DNA of 64,000 bases from Nocardioides jiangxiensis (GTDB lineage: Bacteria > Actinomycetota > Actinomycetes > Propionibacteriales > Nocardioidaceae), in contig NZ_JAUQTA010000002.1 of the NCBI RefSeq assembly GCF_030580915.1, forward strand, positions 62,001 to 126,000. The letters run 5' to 3'. A program made the translations under genes and the position numbers. The notes under the pieces are model-generated. The model ran no database searches, was not told the origin of the DNA, and saw nothing but the letters and a program-made list of their open reading frames with translations. Shown piece by piece: positions 35,845 through 45,125 of the stretch (its first letter is position 1; the number at the start of each line of letters is the position of its first letter).

Positions 35845-37143
35845 ATGACACGTCTCGGAATCCTGCAGCCCCTGATCATCCCGGCCCTGGCCCTCGCCCT
35901 CGTGCCGCCAGGCGCGCCTGCGGTGCCCCACGTCGCCCTCGCGTCCGGTGCCGCGACCGCACCTTCCGGAGTGGGCCTCCGCCCCGGTGAGACGCCCGTG
36001 CGCATCCGCACGCTGTCCCTCCCCGGTCGGCTCGTGGAGCACGCGCCCCGGTTGCGCTCGACCCACCCCCTTCCGCTCGACAGTGCAGAGCAGGTGGCCG
36101 TGACCTGGGCCGCGGGGCAGCCCGCTCCGCAGGTCGAGATCCGCACGCGGGCCGCTGCCCGGTGGTCCACGTGGGAAGCGGTGCAGCCGCTCGAGGACGG
36201 CGAGGCGTCCGAGGGCAACGGCACCGCCGGCAGCGACCTGGCCTGGGTCGGTCACCGCTCCGACGTGCAGATCCGGGTCCGGGGCGCGCTGCCCCGCGGC
36301 CTCTCCGCCGTGCTGATCGACCCGGGGCACCGCGATGCCGATGCCGACCCGCGGGCTGCCTCGACGCCGGACGCGCCGGAGCCGGGCGCGCCGACGCACG
36401 ACGCGTCGACGCAGGACGCGTCGACGTACGGCGGGGCGGTCCCTGCGGCGTACCGGCTCGCGGCGGACACGACGACCAGCACGACATACCACGACACGGT
36501 GCTGGACTCGCCGCCGAAGACGACGTTCCCCACGCCGCACGCCCCGCGGCCCTTCATCTACACCCGTCACGCCTGGAACGCCGACGAGTCGCTGCGCCCC
36601 AACCCGCCCGAGTACAGCCTGACGATCTCGCAGGTGCACCTGCACCACACGGTGTCGACCAACAGCTACACGCGGTCCGAGGTGCCGGCGATGATCCGCG
36701 GCATGTACAGCTACCACGTGAAGACGCTGGGCTGGAACGACATCGGCTACAACTTCCTCGTCGACCGGTTCGGACGGATCTGGGAGGGCCGCTACGGCGG
36801 CATCACCTACCCGGTGCGCGGCGCGCACACCCTCGGGTTCAACCACCGCTCGGTCGGCATCTCGGTGATCGGCAACTTCGAGACCGCCAAGCCCACGGAC
36901 GCCCTGCTCAGCTCGGTGGCCAGGCTCGCGGCGTGGAAGCTCGACCTCTACGGCCGGCCAGCCTCCGGGACCACCTCGCGCACCTCCGAGGGCAGCGATC
37001 TCTACCCCAACGGCGAGGTGGTGAGGCTGCCGGTCTTCGACGGGCACCGCGACACCAACCAGACGGCCTGCCCGGGCCGCTACCTCTACGCGCGACTGCC
37101 TGACCTGCGTCGCTGGGCCCAGCGGATCGAGAACCAGTACTGA
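35845..37143 (+). CDS. Secreted N-acetylmuramoyl-L-alanine amidase with PGRP/amidase_2 domain
   Basis: 432 residues. Signal peptide about 1-25 (LIIPALALALVPPGAPA). An N-terminal region of about 170 residues and a Pro/Thr/Asp-rich linker (repeated DASTxD) lead to the PGRP-type amidase domain: HAWNADESLRPN, the zinc histidines in HLHHTVSTNSY and GHRDTNQTACPGRYLY, YNFLVDRFGRIWEGRYGG. It cleaves the bond between MurNAc and L-Ala in peptidoglycan. ATG 35845 is chosen for the GGGGCAGG site upstream; ATG 35830 is the alternative. Confidence 0.88.
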   Translation: MTRLGILQPLIIPALALALVPPGAPAVPHVALASGAATAPSGVGLRPGETPVRIRTLSLPGRLVEHAPRLRSTHPLPLDSAEQVAVTWAAGQPAPQVEIRTRAAARWSTWEAVQPLEDGEASEGNGTAGSDLAWVGHRSDVQIRVRGALPRGLSAVLIDPGHRDADADPRAASTPDAPEPGAPTHDASTQDASTYGGAVPAAYRLAADTTTSTTYHDTVLDSPPKTTFPTPHAPRPFIYTRHAWNADESLRPNPPEYSLTISQVHLHHTVSTNSYTRSEVPAMIRGMYSYHVKTLGWNDIGYNFLVDRFGRIWEGRYGGITYPVRGAHTLGFNHRSVGISVIGNFETAKPTDALLSSVARLAAWKLDLYGRPASGTTSRTSEGSDLYPNGEVVRLPVFDGHRDTNQTACPGRYLYARLPDLRRWAQRIENQY

Positions 37144-37184
37144 CGGCAGCCCGGCCGGCGGCGTCGGGGCCCGCTGCGCGCCAC

Positions 37185-37190
37185 TAGGAT
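37185..37190 (+). promoter_or_regulatory. -10 box for metG
   Basis: TAGGAT ends 7 bases before ATG 37198, so the metG message is probably leaderless. Confidence 0.5.
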
Positions 37191-37197
37191 CAGGCCC

Positions 37198-38991
37198 ATG
37201 AGCAAGGTTCTCTCCGCTGTCGCATGGCCGTACGCCAACGGTCCCCGCCACATCGGCCACGTGGCCGGTTTCGGCGTCCCGTCCGACGTCTTCAGCCGCT
37301 ACATGCGGATGGCGGGCCACGACGTGCTCATGGTGTCCGGCTCCGACGAGCACGGCACCCCGATCCTGATCGCTGCCGACGAGGCCGGCCTGACGCCGCA
37401 GCAGCTCGTCGACCAGAACCACCGGCTGATCGTCGAGGACCTCACCGCCCTCGGTGTCTCCTACGACCTGTACACGCGCACCACGACCCGCAACCACGAG
37501 GCGACCGTCCAGGAGCTCTTCCTCGGCGTCTACGAGAACGGCTACTTCGTCGAGGAGACGACGTTCGGCGCCATCTCGCCCTCGACCGGCCGCACGCTGC
37601 CCGACCGCTACATCGAGGGCACCTGCCCCAACTGCGGCTACGACGGCGCGCGCGGCGACCAGTGCGACAACTGCGGCAAGCAGCTCGACCCGCAGGACCT
37701 GAAGAACCCGCGCTCGAAGATCAACGGCGAGACGCCGGAGTTCATCGAGACCCAGCACTTCTTCCTCGACCTGCCGGCGCTCGCCGAGGCGCTGGGGGAG
37801 TGGCTGGACCAGCGCGAGGCCTCGGGCCTGTGGCGCCCCAACGTCATCAAGTTCTCCAAGAACATCCTCGACGAGATCCGGCCGCGCGCGATGACCCGCG
37901 ACATCGACTGGGGCATCACCGTCCCGCTCGACGGCTGGCGCGAGAACCCGACCAAGAAGCTCTACGTCTGGTTCGACGCGGTCATCGGTTACCTCTCCGC
38001 CTCGATCGAGTGGGCGCGTCGTTCGGGCAACCCGGAGGCGTGGCGTGACTGGTGGAACGACCCCGAGGCCCTGTCGTACTACTTCATGGGCAAGGACAAC
38101 ATCACCTTCCACAGCCAGATCTGGCCCGCCGAGCTCCTCGCCTACGACGGCAAGGGCTCCCGTGGCGGCTCCCCGCGCTCGCTCGGCTCGCTCAACCTGC
38201 CGACCGAGGTCGTGTCGTCGGAGTTCCTGACGATGGAGGGCAAGAAGTTCTCCTCGTCGAAGAAGATCGTGATCTACGTGCGGGACCTGCTGGCGCGCTA
38301 CCAGGTCGACGCGTTCCGCTACTTCGTCGCCTCCGCCGGCCCGGAGTCCCAGGACTCCGACTTCACCTGGGCGGAGTTCGTGCGCCGCACCAACGACGAG
38401 CTGGTCGCGGGCTGGGGCAACCTGGTCAACCGCACGGCCAACCTGATCGCCAAGAACTACGGCGAGCTGCCCGCGGCCGGTGACCTCGAGCCGGTCGACC
38501 TCGCCGTGCTCGAGGCCGTGGAGGGGGCCTTCGCGACCGTCGGCGACCTCATCGCGCACCACCGCCAGAAGGCCGCCATCGGCGAGGCGATGCGCGTGGT
38601 CGGCGAGGTCAACAAGTACGTCTCCGACCTCGAGCCCTGGAAGCTCAAGGGCGAGGAGAACGCCGCCAGGCTCGCCACCGTCCTGCACGTCATGGCGCAG
38701 TGCGTGGTCGACCTCAACGTGGTGCTGTCGCCCTTCATGCCGCACTCCGCCAACGCGATCGACGCGATCATGGGCGGCTCGGGCGACGTGCAGCCGATGC
38801 CGGCGATCGTCGAGGCCGACGACCTCGACGGCGGTGCGGGCTACCCGATCATCACGGGTGACTACACGACCGCACGCTCGTGGGGCCGCACCCCGATCGT
38901 CCCTGGTACCCCGGTCGCGAAGCCGGCGCCGGTCTTCGTGAAGCTCGACCCGTCGGTGGTCGAGGAGGAGCTCGAGCGCCTCAACGGCTGA
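37198..38991 (+). CDS. metG: Methionine-tRNA ligase
   Basis: 597 residues, class I synthetase that charges tRNA-Met and initiator tRNA. Catalytic HIGH at 18-21 (RHIGHVAGF), KMSKS equivalent as KFSSSK, and the Zn-binding CP domain with CPNCG and CDNCG (one knuckle). The anticodon-binding helical domain covers about 400-560 ([19 protein letters not shown]). There is no C-terminal tRNA-binding (EMAP-like) domain, as is usual in actinobacteria. No T-box leader exists in the short upstream gap. Confidence 0.97.
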   Translation: MSKVLSAVAWPYANGPRHIGHVAGFGVPSDVFSRYMRMAGHDVLMVSGSDEHGTPILIAADEAGLTPQQLVDQNHRLIVEDLTALGVSYDLYTRTTTRNHEATVQELFLGVYENGYFVEETTFGAISPSTGRTLPDRYIEGTCPNCGYDGARGDQCDNCGKQLDPQDLKNPRSKINGETPEFIETQHFFLDLPALAEALGEWLDQREASGLWRPNVIKFSKNILDEIRPRAMTRDIDWGITVPLDGWRENPTKKLYVWFDAVIGYLSASIEWARRSGNPEAWRDWWNDPEALSYYFMGKDNITFHSQIWPAELLAYDGKGSRGGSPRSLGSLNLPTEVVSSEFLTMEGKKFSSSKKIVIYVRDLLARYQVDAFRYFVASAGPESQDSDFTWAEFVRRTNDELVAGWGNLVNRTANLIAKNYGELPAAGDLEPVDLAVLEAVEGAFATVGDLIAHHRQKAAIGEAMRVVGEVNKYVSDLEPWKLKGEENAARLATVLHVMAQCVVDLNVVLSPFMPHSANAIDAIMGGSGDVQPMPAIVEADDLDGGAGYPIITGDYTTARSWGRTPIVPGTPVAKPAPVFVKLDPSVVEEELERLNG

Positions 38992-39113
38992 GCCCGCTGA
39001 CTGGCGCGTCCACGAGCGACGGGCCGATCCGCGGGTCGTTCCGGGCCCTTGGGCCTGCGGCATGGTGCGTTCCAGCCCTGTACCGGCCGCGGCGTCCGCG
39101 CTGTGCTGGGTCC

Positions 39114-39857
39114 ATGACCACACCGTGGCTCCGCTGGACCGCAGTCGTGACGGCTGCGGAGGCGGTCGGGTTTCTCGTCCCGGCCGTCGTCGGCGCCACG
39201 ACCACGCACGCCGCGCCTGCGGTGGGGTGGGGAGGGCTCCTGCTTGCAGGCGCGGTCGAAGGTGCCAGCCTGGGCGCTGCCCAGGCCTGGGTCCTCGGCC
39301 AGCTCGTCCCCGGCCTCGATCGAGGGCGATGGGTGCGGTTCACGTCGGCGGCCGCGGTTGCGGCGTACGCGCTGGCCGGGGCCGCGGTGTGGTCCATGGG
39401 CTGGCCCTCCCGGGCTGCCGGTGCAGCGGTCGCCGGTGCTGCGGCCGTGCTGCTCCTGCTCAGCCTCGGTGGCCTGCAGGCCGTGGAGCTGCGTCGTCAC
39501 GTACGCCGGTCCTGGCGCTGGGTCCTCTGGACCGCGGCCGCGTGGCTGCTGGCACTCGGTGCCTTCCTCGGCATCGCGACGCCGTTGTGGCACGAGGGCC
39601 AGCCCCTCGCGCTGACCATCGCCTATGGCGCACTCGCCGGCGTGGTCATGGCCTTCGTGCAGGCGGCGGTCACCGGGTGGGGCGTCGGCCGGGTGGTCGG
39701 CACTCAGAGCCGCGCGAGCGCGGCCTTGAGCGGGTCCAGCCCGAGCGAGCCCAGGTCGAGCGCGGCCGTGTGGAACGCCTTCAGGTCGAACGCCGACCCG
39801 GCCCGGGACTGCGCCTCGGCGCGTGCCTCGAGCCAGATCCGCTCGCCGACCTTGTAG
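39114..39857 (+). CDS. Hypothetical membrane protein overlapping the converging DUF885 gene
   Basis: 247 residues, with five or six membrane helices in the first 195 (for example GGLLLAGAVEGASLGAAQAWVLG and WVLWTAAAWLLALGAFLGIATP). No recognised family. The last 51 codons (39704-39857) run antisense through the end of the DUF885 gene; the membrane core ends just before, at GVGRVVG, and the tail is Ser/Ala/Arg rich, as expected for antisense DNA. The stop may have been lost, leaving an extended tail. The start has no clear ribosome site. Confidence 0.55.
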   Translation: MTTPWLRWTAVVTAAEAVGFLVPAVVGATTTHAAPAVGWGGLLLAGAVEGASLGAAQAWVLGQLVPGLDRGRWVRFTSAAAVAAYALAGAAVWSMGWPSRAAGAAVAGAAAVLLLLSLGGLQAVELRRHVRRSWRWVLWTAAAWLLALGAFLGIATPLWHEGQPLALTIAYGALAGVVMAFVQAAVTGWGVGRVVGTQSRASAALSGSSPSEPRSSAAVWNAFRSNADPARDCASARASSQIRSPTL

Positions 39858-41368
39858 GACGGCGCCTGTCCCGGCCAGCCGAGGTAGCGGTTGACCTCGA
39901 ACTTCAGCGACCCGTCGTCCATGCGCGAGTGGGCCCGCATGAACTCGAGGACCAGCTCGGCGGTCCACGTCTCGCCGACCCGCCAGTTCCAGGGGTTGGG
40001 CGGGATGGTCAGACCGAGGTGGACGCCGATGTCGACGACGACCCGCGCGGCGCGGAAGCCCTGCATGTCGAGGAAGCCGAGCCGGTCGCCCGGGTCGGCG
40101 AAGAACCCGAGCTCGTCCATCAGCCGCTCGGAGTAGAGAGCCCATCCCTCACCGTGGCCGCTGACCCAGCACATCAGCCGCTGCCAGCGGTTGAGCAGGT
40201 CGGCGCGCAGCACCGCCTGGGCGCACTGCAGGTGGTGGCCGGGCACGCCCTCGTGGAAGACGGTCGTGGTCTCGCGCCACGTGGAGAAGGTCTGGTGGTC
40301 GTCGGTGAAGGAGAACCACATCGTGCCGGGCCGGGACAGGTCCTCCGAGGGCGGCGTGTACCAGGCACCCCCGTCGTTGACGGGTGCCACACGGCACTCG
40401 AGGCGCTGGATCGCCGGGTCGATGTCGAAGTGGACCCCGTTGAAGTCGCGGACGATGCCGTCGGACTTCTCCTGCATCCAGGCCTGGAACGCCTCGCGCG
40501 ACCCGAGGTCGCGCGAGGGATCGGCGTCGAGGGCCGCCACGGCATCGGCGATCGACCCTCCGGGAACGATCCGCGTGGCGGTGCGGTCCATGTCCGCCTC
40601 GATCCGGGCCAGCTCCTCCCAGCCCCACGCGTAGGTGGCCTCGAGGTCGACGGTCGCTCCGAGGAACTGGCGCGACGCCAGGGCGTAGTGCTCGCGGCCG
40701 ACGCCGTCGGCCGCGCGGCCGAGCGGGGCCAGCTCGTTGGTCAGGAACGCGCCGAACTCCGCGTACGCCGCCGACGCGGACCTGGCGGCCCGGCCGAGCG
40801 CCTCACGCTGGCCGTCCGGTGCGGCGGCCACGAGGTCGGTGAAGAAGTTGGCCGAGGTGCGCTGACCGGTCCAGCCCGCGATCTGCGCCGCGTGCTCGAC
40901 GTACTGCCGGCGGGCGACGACGCGCCCGGCGGCGGCCTCCTCCAGCAGTGTGGTGCGGTACTGCTCGAGGGCGGTGGGGATGGCGGAGAGCCGCGACCCG
41001 ATCGTCTCCCAGTCCTCGGCCGTCGCCGTCGGAAGCAGGTCGAAGGACTCGCGGATGGCGTTGGACCAGCCGCTGATCACGGACAGCTCGTGGCGTGCCA
41101 GCCCGGCGTCGATCGTCTCGATCTCGAGACCGGTTCGCTCGAGGTAGGCGTCCTTGGCGACCTGCTCGCGCTCGTCGGACGGCGTCGCCGCGGACACCGC
41201 CGCGAAGCCCGCGCGGGCCAGCGCCTCCCGCGCAGCATGACCGTCGGGGGAGAGGTCGGGCAGCTCGTGGTCATGGCCCGGGACCCCCATCGCGGTGGCG
41301 CTGATCGGGTCGAGCGCGGCGACATCGGTGACGTACTGGTCGGTGAGCTGGTCCACGGGGCGGGTCAT
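39704..41368 (-). CDS. DUF885 family protein, putative zinc-dependent peptidase-like
   Basis: 554 residues, soluble. The conserved core FHEGVPGHHLQ (His372, Glu373, His378, His379) and GHGEGWALYSERLM are the hallmarks of DUF885; the arrangement HExxPGHH suggests a metallopeptidase-like site, and the family is annotated as dipeptidyl or carboxypeptidase-like with little direct proof. No signal peptide. The 3' end overlaps the converging membrane protein gene by 154 bases. Confidence 0.85.
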   Translation of the reverse strand: MTRPVDQLTDQYVTDVAALDPISATAMGVPGHDHELPDLSPDGHAAREALARAGFAAVSAATPSDEREQVAKDAYLERTGLEIETIDAGLARHELSVISGWSNAIRESFDLLPTATAEDWETIGSRLSAIPTALEQYRTTLLEEAAAGRVVARRQYVEHAAQIAGWTGQRTSANFFTDLVAAAPDGQREALGRAARSASAAYAEFGAFLTNELAPLGRAADGVGREHYALASRQFLGATVDLEATYAWGWEELARIEADMDRTATRIVPGGSIADAVAALDADPSRDLGSREAFQAWMQEKSDGIVRDFNGVHFDIDPAIQRLECRVAPVNDGGAWYTPPSEDLSRPGTMWFSFTDDHQTFSTWRETTTVFHEGVPGHHLQCAQAVLRADLLNRWQRLMCWVSGHGEGWALYSERLMDELGFFADPGDRLGFLDMQGFRAARVVVDIGVHLGLTIPPNPWNWRVGETWTAELVLEFMRAHSRMDDGSLKFEVNRYLGWPGQAPSYKVGERIWLEARAEAQSRAGSAFDLKAFHTAALDLGSLGLDPLKAALARL

Positions 41369-41385
41369 GCTCGCCAAACTAGTGG

Positions 41386-42060
41386 TCAGTGCAAGCGCAC
41401 CGCATCGGAGACAGCGGCCCGGTCCGTGCGGAACCCGTTGACCGGCGCGTCGGCCGCGGGGAAGCCGAAGGAGACGCCGAAGACGACCATCCTGTCCTCG
41501 CCCAGTCCGAACCACTCGCGGAAGAAGGCCCCGTACGACGCCAGTGCCGCCTGCGGTGCGGCGCCCAGGCCCAGCGCCTCCGCGCCGAGCAGGAACGACT
41601 GCAGCCACAGCCCCGCGTCGACGGCGCCGTAGGGCCCGAGCTCGGCCGGTGTGTGCACGATCGCGACGTGCGGTGCCCCGAAGAACTCGAAGTTCTTCAG
41701 CATCTGCACGAAGCGGGCGTCCTTGTCGGAGCGCTCGATGCCCAGGGCGTCGTACAGCTGGAAGCCGCACTCGCGGCGGCGCTCGCCGTAGACGCCCGGG
41801 AAGGAGGTCGGCCACTCCAGGTCGGGGGAGGTCGGCGAGGACAGCACGTGGGCGACCAGGGCCTCCCGCAGGTCGACCAACGCCGCCCCGGACACGACCT
41901 CGACCTGCCACGGTTGCGTGTTGCACCACGAGGCGGTGCGCTGGGCCATCCGCAGGAGCGCGTCGAGGGTCTCGGCGGGCACCGGCTCGTCGGCGTACGC
42001 GCGGCAGGTGGAGCGGCGGTCCTGCAGGGCGGCGAGGGACGCGAAGGCATCGGACGTCAT
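41386..42060 (-). CDS. Nitroreductase family protein
   Basis: 224 residues. FMN-dependent oxidoreductase fold: DRRSTCRAYADEPVPAETLDALLRMAQRTASWCNTQPWQVEVV holds the FMN-contacting Arg residues, and GAEALGLGAAPQAALA with VVFGVSFGFPAADAPVN completes the site. Substrate may be quinones, nitro compounds or similar. The ATG at 42060 faces the divergent leaderless mini-ORF. An insertion of about 40 residues in the middle (PTSPDLEWPTSFPGVYGERRREC) is unusual. Confidence 0.88.
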   Translation of the reverse strand: MTSDAFASLAALQDRRSTCRAYADEPVPAETLDALLRMAQRTASWCNTQPWQVEVVSGAALVDLREALVAHVLSSPTSPDLEWPTSFPGVYGERRRECGFQLYDALGIERSDKDARFVQMLKNFEFFGAPHVAIVHTPAELGPYGAVDAGLWLQSFLLGAEALGLGAAPQAALASYGAFFREWFGLGEDRMVVFGVSFGFPAADAPVNGFRTDRAAVSDAVRLH

Positions 42061-42071
42061 GCGCTGGAGAC

Positions 42072-42077
42072 TAGTGT
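42072..42077 (+). promoter_or_regulatory. -10 box for a leaderless mini-ORF
   Basis: TAGTGT ends 7 bases before ATG 42084, predicting transcription from that A. Confidence 0.45.
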
Positions 42078-42083
42078 CGCGCC

Positions 42084-42113
42084 ATGCAGAACGAGAGGAC
42101 GGCGTGGTGCTGA
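42084..42113 (+). CDS. Nine-codon leaderless upstream ORF (MQNERTAWC)
   Basis: The frame reads Met-Gln-Asn-Glu-Arg-Thr-Ala-Trp-Cys and stops at TGA 42111-42113, whose A is the first base of ATG 42113 of the next gene. A TANNNT box makes the first ATG the transcript end. Translation of this short frame probably delivers ribosomes to the next gene by re-initiation. The final Cys codon recalls the cysteine-containing leaderless uORFs described in mycobacteria, but a single Cys is weak evidence for sensing. Confidence 0.4.
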   Translation: MQNERTAWC

Positions 42114-42478
42114 TGGGTGTGCTGAGCCGGCTCCGGCGTGGCACGGGCGACGAGGGTGGCCACGACCACGGAGCGCACCACCTGGTCGTCGTACGGATCC
42201 CGGCGGATCCCGGCAACCCCTTCGGCGCGATGGCGTGGTCGGGTCCGGTGGTGGGGTGGCTCGAGCAGACCGGCCTCGGTGAGCTGCTGTCGGCGGGGGC
42301 GGGCGCTGCCCACCACAAGGGGCCGGGCGGTGTGCCGTTCATCCAGCTGGACCTGGCCCTGCACGACGTCGCCCCGAAGGCGCTCGGGAGGCTGGTCGCC
42401 GAGCTCGAGCGACTCGGTGCTCCGGCGGGTTCGCGGTTGCGCACCGAGCACGGTGAGCCGGTGCCGTTCGGCCTCTGA
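42113..42478 (+). CDS. Hypothetical protein with His-rich N-terminus
   Basis: 121 residues, soluble. The N-terminal part carries HDHGAHH, a possible metal-binding stretch, but this may be chance. The body (HLVVVRIPADPGNPFGAMAWSGPVVGWLEQ, LGRLVAELERLG) looks like a small alpha/beta fold; I do not recognise the family. ATG 42113 overlaps the stop of the leaderless uORF; GTG 42104 or 42107 are alternative starts. rpiB begins 12 bases later. Confidence 0.55.
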   Translation: MGVLSRLRRGTGDEGGHDHGAHHLVVVRIPADPGNPFGAMAWSGPVVGWLEQTGLGELLSAGAGAAHHKGPGGVPFIQLDLALHDVAPKALGRLVAELERLGAPAGSRLRTEHGEPVPFGL

Positions 42479-42490
42479 GAGAATGACGCC

Positions 42491-43003
42491 ATGCGCGTTC
42501 ACCTCGGCAGCGACCACGCCGGCCTCGAGCTCAAGGACCACCTGATGAACTGGCTGGTCGACAACGGCTACGAGCCGGTCGACCACGGTCCGTTCGTCTA
42601 CGACGCCCTCGACGACTACCCGGTCTTCTGCATCCGTGCGGCGGAGGCCGTTGCGGCCGAGCAGGCCGACGGGCTCGACTCGCTCGGTGTCGTCATCGGC
42701 GGTTCCGGCAACGGCGAGCAGATGGCGGCCAACAAGGTGATCGGCGTCCGCGCCGCCCTCGTCTGGAACGACGCCACTGCGCAGCTCGCCCGCGAGCACA
42801 ACAACGCCAACGTGGTCTCCGTCGGAGGCCGCCAGCACACGCTGGAGGAGATGACCCGCTTCGTCGGCATCTTCCTCTCCGAGCCGTTCCCGGGCGACGA
42901 GCGCCACGTCCGCCGCATCGCGATGATGAGCGACTACGAGGTCACCCGCGAGCTCCCGCCGCTCCCGGAGTCGGCGATGTCCGGCCCGGCCGACCGGGAC
43001 TGA
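42491..43003 (+). CDS. rpiB: Ribose-5-phosphate isomerase B
   Basis: 170 residues. Interconverts ribose 5-phosphate and ribulose 5-phosphate in the pentose pathway. GSDHAGLELK at the N-terminus binds phosphate; VVIGGSGNGEQMAANK holds the general base Glu used by actinobacterial RpiB in place of the Cys of E. coli. NNANVVSVGGR follows. The stop is 3 bases before the Nei-type glycosylase gene, the same pair as in mycobacteria. Confidence 0.95.
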   Translation: MRVHLGSDHAGLELKDHLMNWLVDNGYEPVDHGPFVYDALDDYPVFCIRAAEAVAAEQADGLDSLGVVIGGSGNGEQMAANKVIGVRAALVWNDATAQLAREHNNANVVSVGGRQHTLEEMTRFVGIFLSEPFPGDERHVRRIAMMSDYEVTRELPPLPESAMSGPADRD

Positions 43004-43006
43004 CCC

Positions 43007-43843
43007 GTGCCCGAGGGGCACACCCTCCGACGCCTCGCGATCGACCTCACCGCCGCCTTCGGTGGTGAGGTCGTCGCCGTCTCCAGCCCGCAGGGCCGCT
43101 TCGCTGCCGACGCGGCGCAGCTCGACGGCACCGAGCTGGTCGCCGCCGACTCGGCGGGCAAGCACCTCTTCGTCGAGTTCTCCGGCGAGCGGTTCGTCCA
43201 CATCCACCTCGGCCTGATCGGCAAGCTCGACGTACGCCGTGGGCCCGCGCCGGCCCCGCAGGGAGCGGTCCGCCTGCGCCTCGCCACCCCCTCCTGGTAC
43301 GCCGACCTCCGCGGGGCAACCCGCTGCGACCTCGTCGACGCGGCCCGCAAGGCCGCGGTCGTGGCCGAGCTCGGGCCGGACCCGCTGCGGCCCGACGCCG
43401 ACCCCGACCGGGCCTGGGCGCGGATCGGGAGGAGCGAGCGGAGCATCGGCGACCTGCTGATGGACCAGGCGGTCCTCGCGGGCGTCGGCAACGTCTACCG
43501 CGCCGAGGTGCTCTTCCGGCACCGGATCGACCCGCAGCGCCCAGGCCGCACCCTCCGCAAGGCCCAGTGGCAGGCGATGTGGGACGACCTCGTCGTGCTC
43601 ATGGCCGAGGGGGTGCGGCTCAACCGCATCGACACGGTGCGCCCCGAGCACACCCCGGAGGCGATGGGCCGTGCGCCGCGCGTCGACGACCACGGCGGCG
43701 AGGTCTACGTCTACCGGCGCACCGGCCAGGCGTGCCTGGTGTGCGGTGCGTCCGTGAGGACGCAGGACCTCAAGGGACGCAATCTCTTCTGGTGCCCGCG
43801 TTGCCAGCCGACTTTCCGTTCGCGGGCCCGCTCTGCACCGTAG
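43007..43843 (+). CDS. Formamidopyrimidine-DNA glycosylase/endonuclease VIII family protein
   Basis: 278 residues. Base-excision repair enzyme. After removal of Met, Pro2-Glu3-Gly-His (PEGHTLRR) supplies the N-terminal proline nucleophile and Glu3; HIHLGLIGKL and the helix-two-turn-helix MDQAVLAGVGNVYRAEVLF bind DNA; the zinc finger has CLVCGA and CPRCQP. The PEGH start and short loop point to Nei2-type rather than Fpg. GTG 43007. Zinc-finger Cys residues are intact, so activity is expected. Confidence 0.92.
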   Translation: MPEGHTLRRLAIDLTAAFGGEVVAVSSPQGRFAADAAQLDGTELVAADSAGKHLFVEFSGERFVHIHLGLIGKLDVRRGPAPAPQGAVRLRLATPSWYADLRGATRCDLVDAARKAAVVAELGPDPLRPDADPDRAWARIGRSERSIGDLLMDQAVLAGVGNVYRAEVLFRHRIDPQRPGRTLRKAQWQAMWDDLVVLMAEGVRLNRIDTVRPEHTPEAMGRAPRVDDHGGEVYVYRRTGQACLVCGASVRTQDLKGRNLFWCPRCQPTFRSRARSAP

Positions 43844-43881
43844 GGTGAGGTCGACCAACCACCGGTGAAGTAGAGGATCTC

Positions 43882-44949
43882 GTGGCCCGCGCCCACCGCA
43901 TGACCAGTCTGGCCACCCTCCGGGGGCGGGGCCAGCTCCTCGTGCTGTACGCCCACGTCGTGGGCGTCCTCGCGTGCGCGGCGGTCCTGACCGGGAGCCC
44001 GGACCTGGTCCCGATCACGGTCTTCATCCTCCCGCTCTTCTTCGCCAGCCACTACCTCGGGCCGAAGCACCTTCCCTGGTACGTCGTCTTCCTGCTCGGG
44101 ATCATGCTCGTCTGCGTCGCCCAGCGTCAGCGCAGCGACCTGCGCACGGCGATCGGCGTCGTGGTCGTCTTCGCGCTCGCGTTCCTGGTGCTCCGCAGCT
44201 CCTTCCGGCGCTCGCGGCTCGGTGTGTCGGGTCCTCGTGGCGAGTCGATGCTCGTCGACCTGCGCGACCGGATCCTGTCGCAGGGCATGCTGCCGCCGCT
44301 GCCTGCGGAGTGGTACGCCGAGACCGCCCTGCGCTCGGCGGGCGGCACGCCGTTCGCCGGTGACTTCGTGGTGGCCTCGCGGCCTGGCAACGGGCGGCGC
44401 CTGGAGCTCGTGGTCGTCGACGTGTCCGGCAAGGGAGAGGACGCCGGCACCCGCTCGCTCCTGCTGTCGGGCGCCTTCAGCGGCCTGCTCAACGCACTTC
44501 CGCCGCGGGAGTTCCTGCCGGCGGCCAACGACTACCTGATCCGTCAGGACTGGGACGAGGGGTTCGCGACGGCGATCCACCTCTCCCTCGACCTGTGCAC
44601 AGGGGACTTCGAGCTGCGGGCGGCAGGCCACCCGCCGGCCGTGCAGCTCGTCGCCGGAGCCGGGCGCTGGGTCGTGCACCCCTCGGAGGGCGGCACCGTC
44701 CTCGGTGTGCTCGAGGACGCCGAGTTCCCGGCGGTGACCGGCACGATGCGCCGCGGCGACGCGCTGCTGCTCTACACCGACGGCCTGGTCGAGAACCGCA
44801 GCCGCGACATCGCCCTCGGCATCGACCGCCTGCAGGGCCAGGGGGAGCGGCTGCTCCGCACCAGCATGGACGACGGCGCCCGTCGGCTGATCGACAAGCT
44901 GGGCTCGCGCAACGACGACCGCGCGCTGCTGCTGGTCCACCGCCGGTGA
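43882..44949 (+). CDS. Membrane PP2C/SpoIIE-type protein phosphatase
   Basis: 355 residues: four membrane helices (about 20-105) and a cytoplasmic SpoIIE/PP2C domain (about 130-355). Metal-binding aspartates are seen in FAGDFVVAS, LVVVDVSGKGEDAG, LLLYTDGLVE and NDDRALLLV, with AAGHPPAVQL before the central strand. Such phosphatases act on anti-anti-sigma factors or related partners; no RsbV/RsbW-type gene is adjacent. GTG 43882 start. Confidence 0.88.
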   Translation: MARAHRMTSLATLRGRGQLLVLYAHVVGVLACAAVLTGSPDLVPITVFILPLFFASHYLGPKHLPWYVVFLLGIMLVCVAQRQRSDLRTAIGVVVVFALAFLVLRSSFRRSRLGVSGPRGESMLVDLRDRILSQGMLPPLPAEWYAETALRSAGGTPFAGDFVVASRPGNGRRLELVVVDVSGKGEDAGTRSLLLSGAFSGLLNALPPREFLPAANDYLIRQDWDEGFATAIHLSLDLCTGDFELRAAGHPPAVQLVAGAGRWVVHPSEGGTVLGVLEDAEFPAVTGTMRRGDALLLYTDGLVENRSRDIALGIDRLQGQGERLLRTSMDDGARRLIDKLGSRNDDRALLLVHRR

Positions 44950-45028
44950 CCTGATTCGGCCCGCTCGGAGCGGTGTGGCACGATGTCACCCGCGCATTTG
45001 CGCCCGTCCGCGGGTGCGACATGAGCAC

Positions 45029-45102
45029 GCGGATGTAGCTCAATGGTAGAGCCACAGTCTTCCAAACTGTTTACGCGGGTTCGATTCCCGTCATCCGCTC
45101 CA
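45029..45102 (+). tRNA. tRNA-Gly(TCC)
   Basis: Acceptor GCGGATG/CATCCGC, D stem GCTC/GAGC, anticodon stem ACAGT/ACTGT around CTTCCAA (anticodon TCC), T arm GCGGG-TTCGATT-CCCGT. Discriminator T45099, with CCA encoded at 45100-45102. Confidence 0.95.
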
Positions 45103-45125
45103 AGGGCCCGGGAAGGGCCACTTGG

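Noticed and set aside
37165-37197. T-box or other leader before metG
   Set aside because: The gap to the amidase gene is about 50 bases and the -10 box places the transcript start at the ATG, so there is no room.
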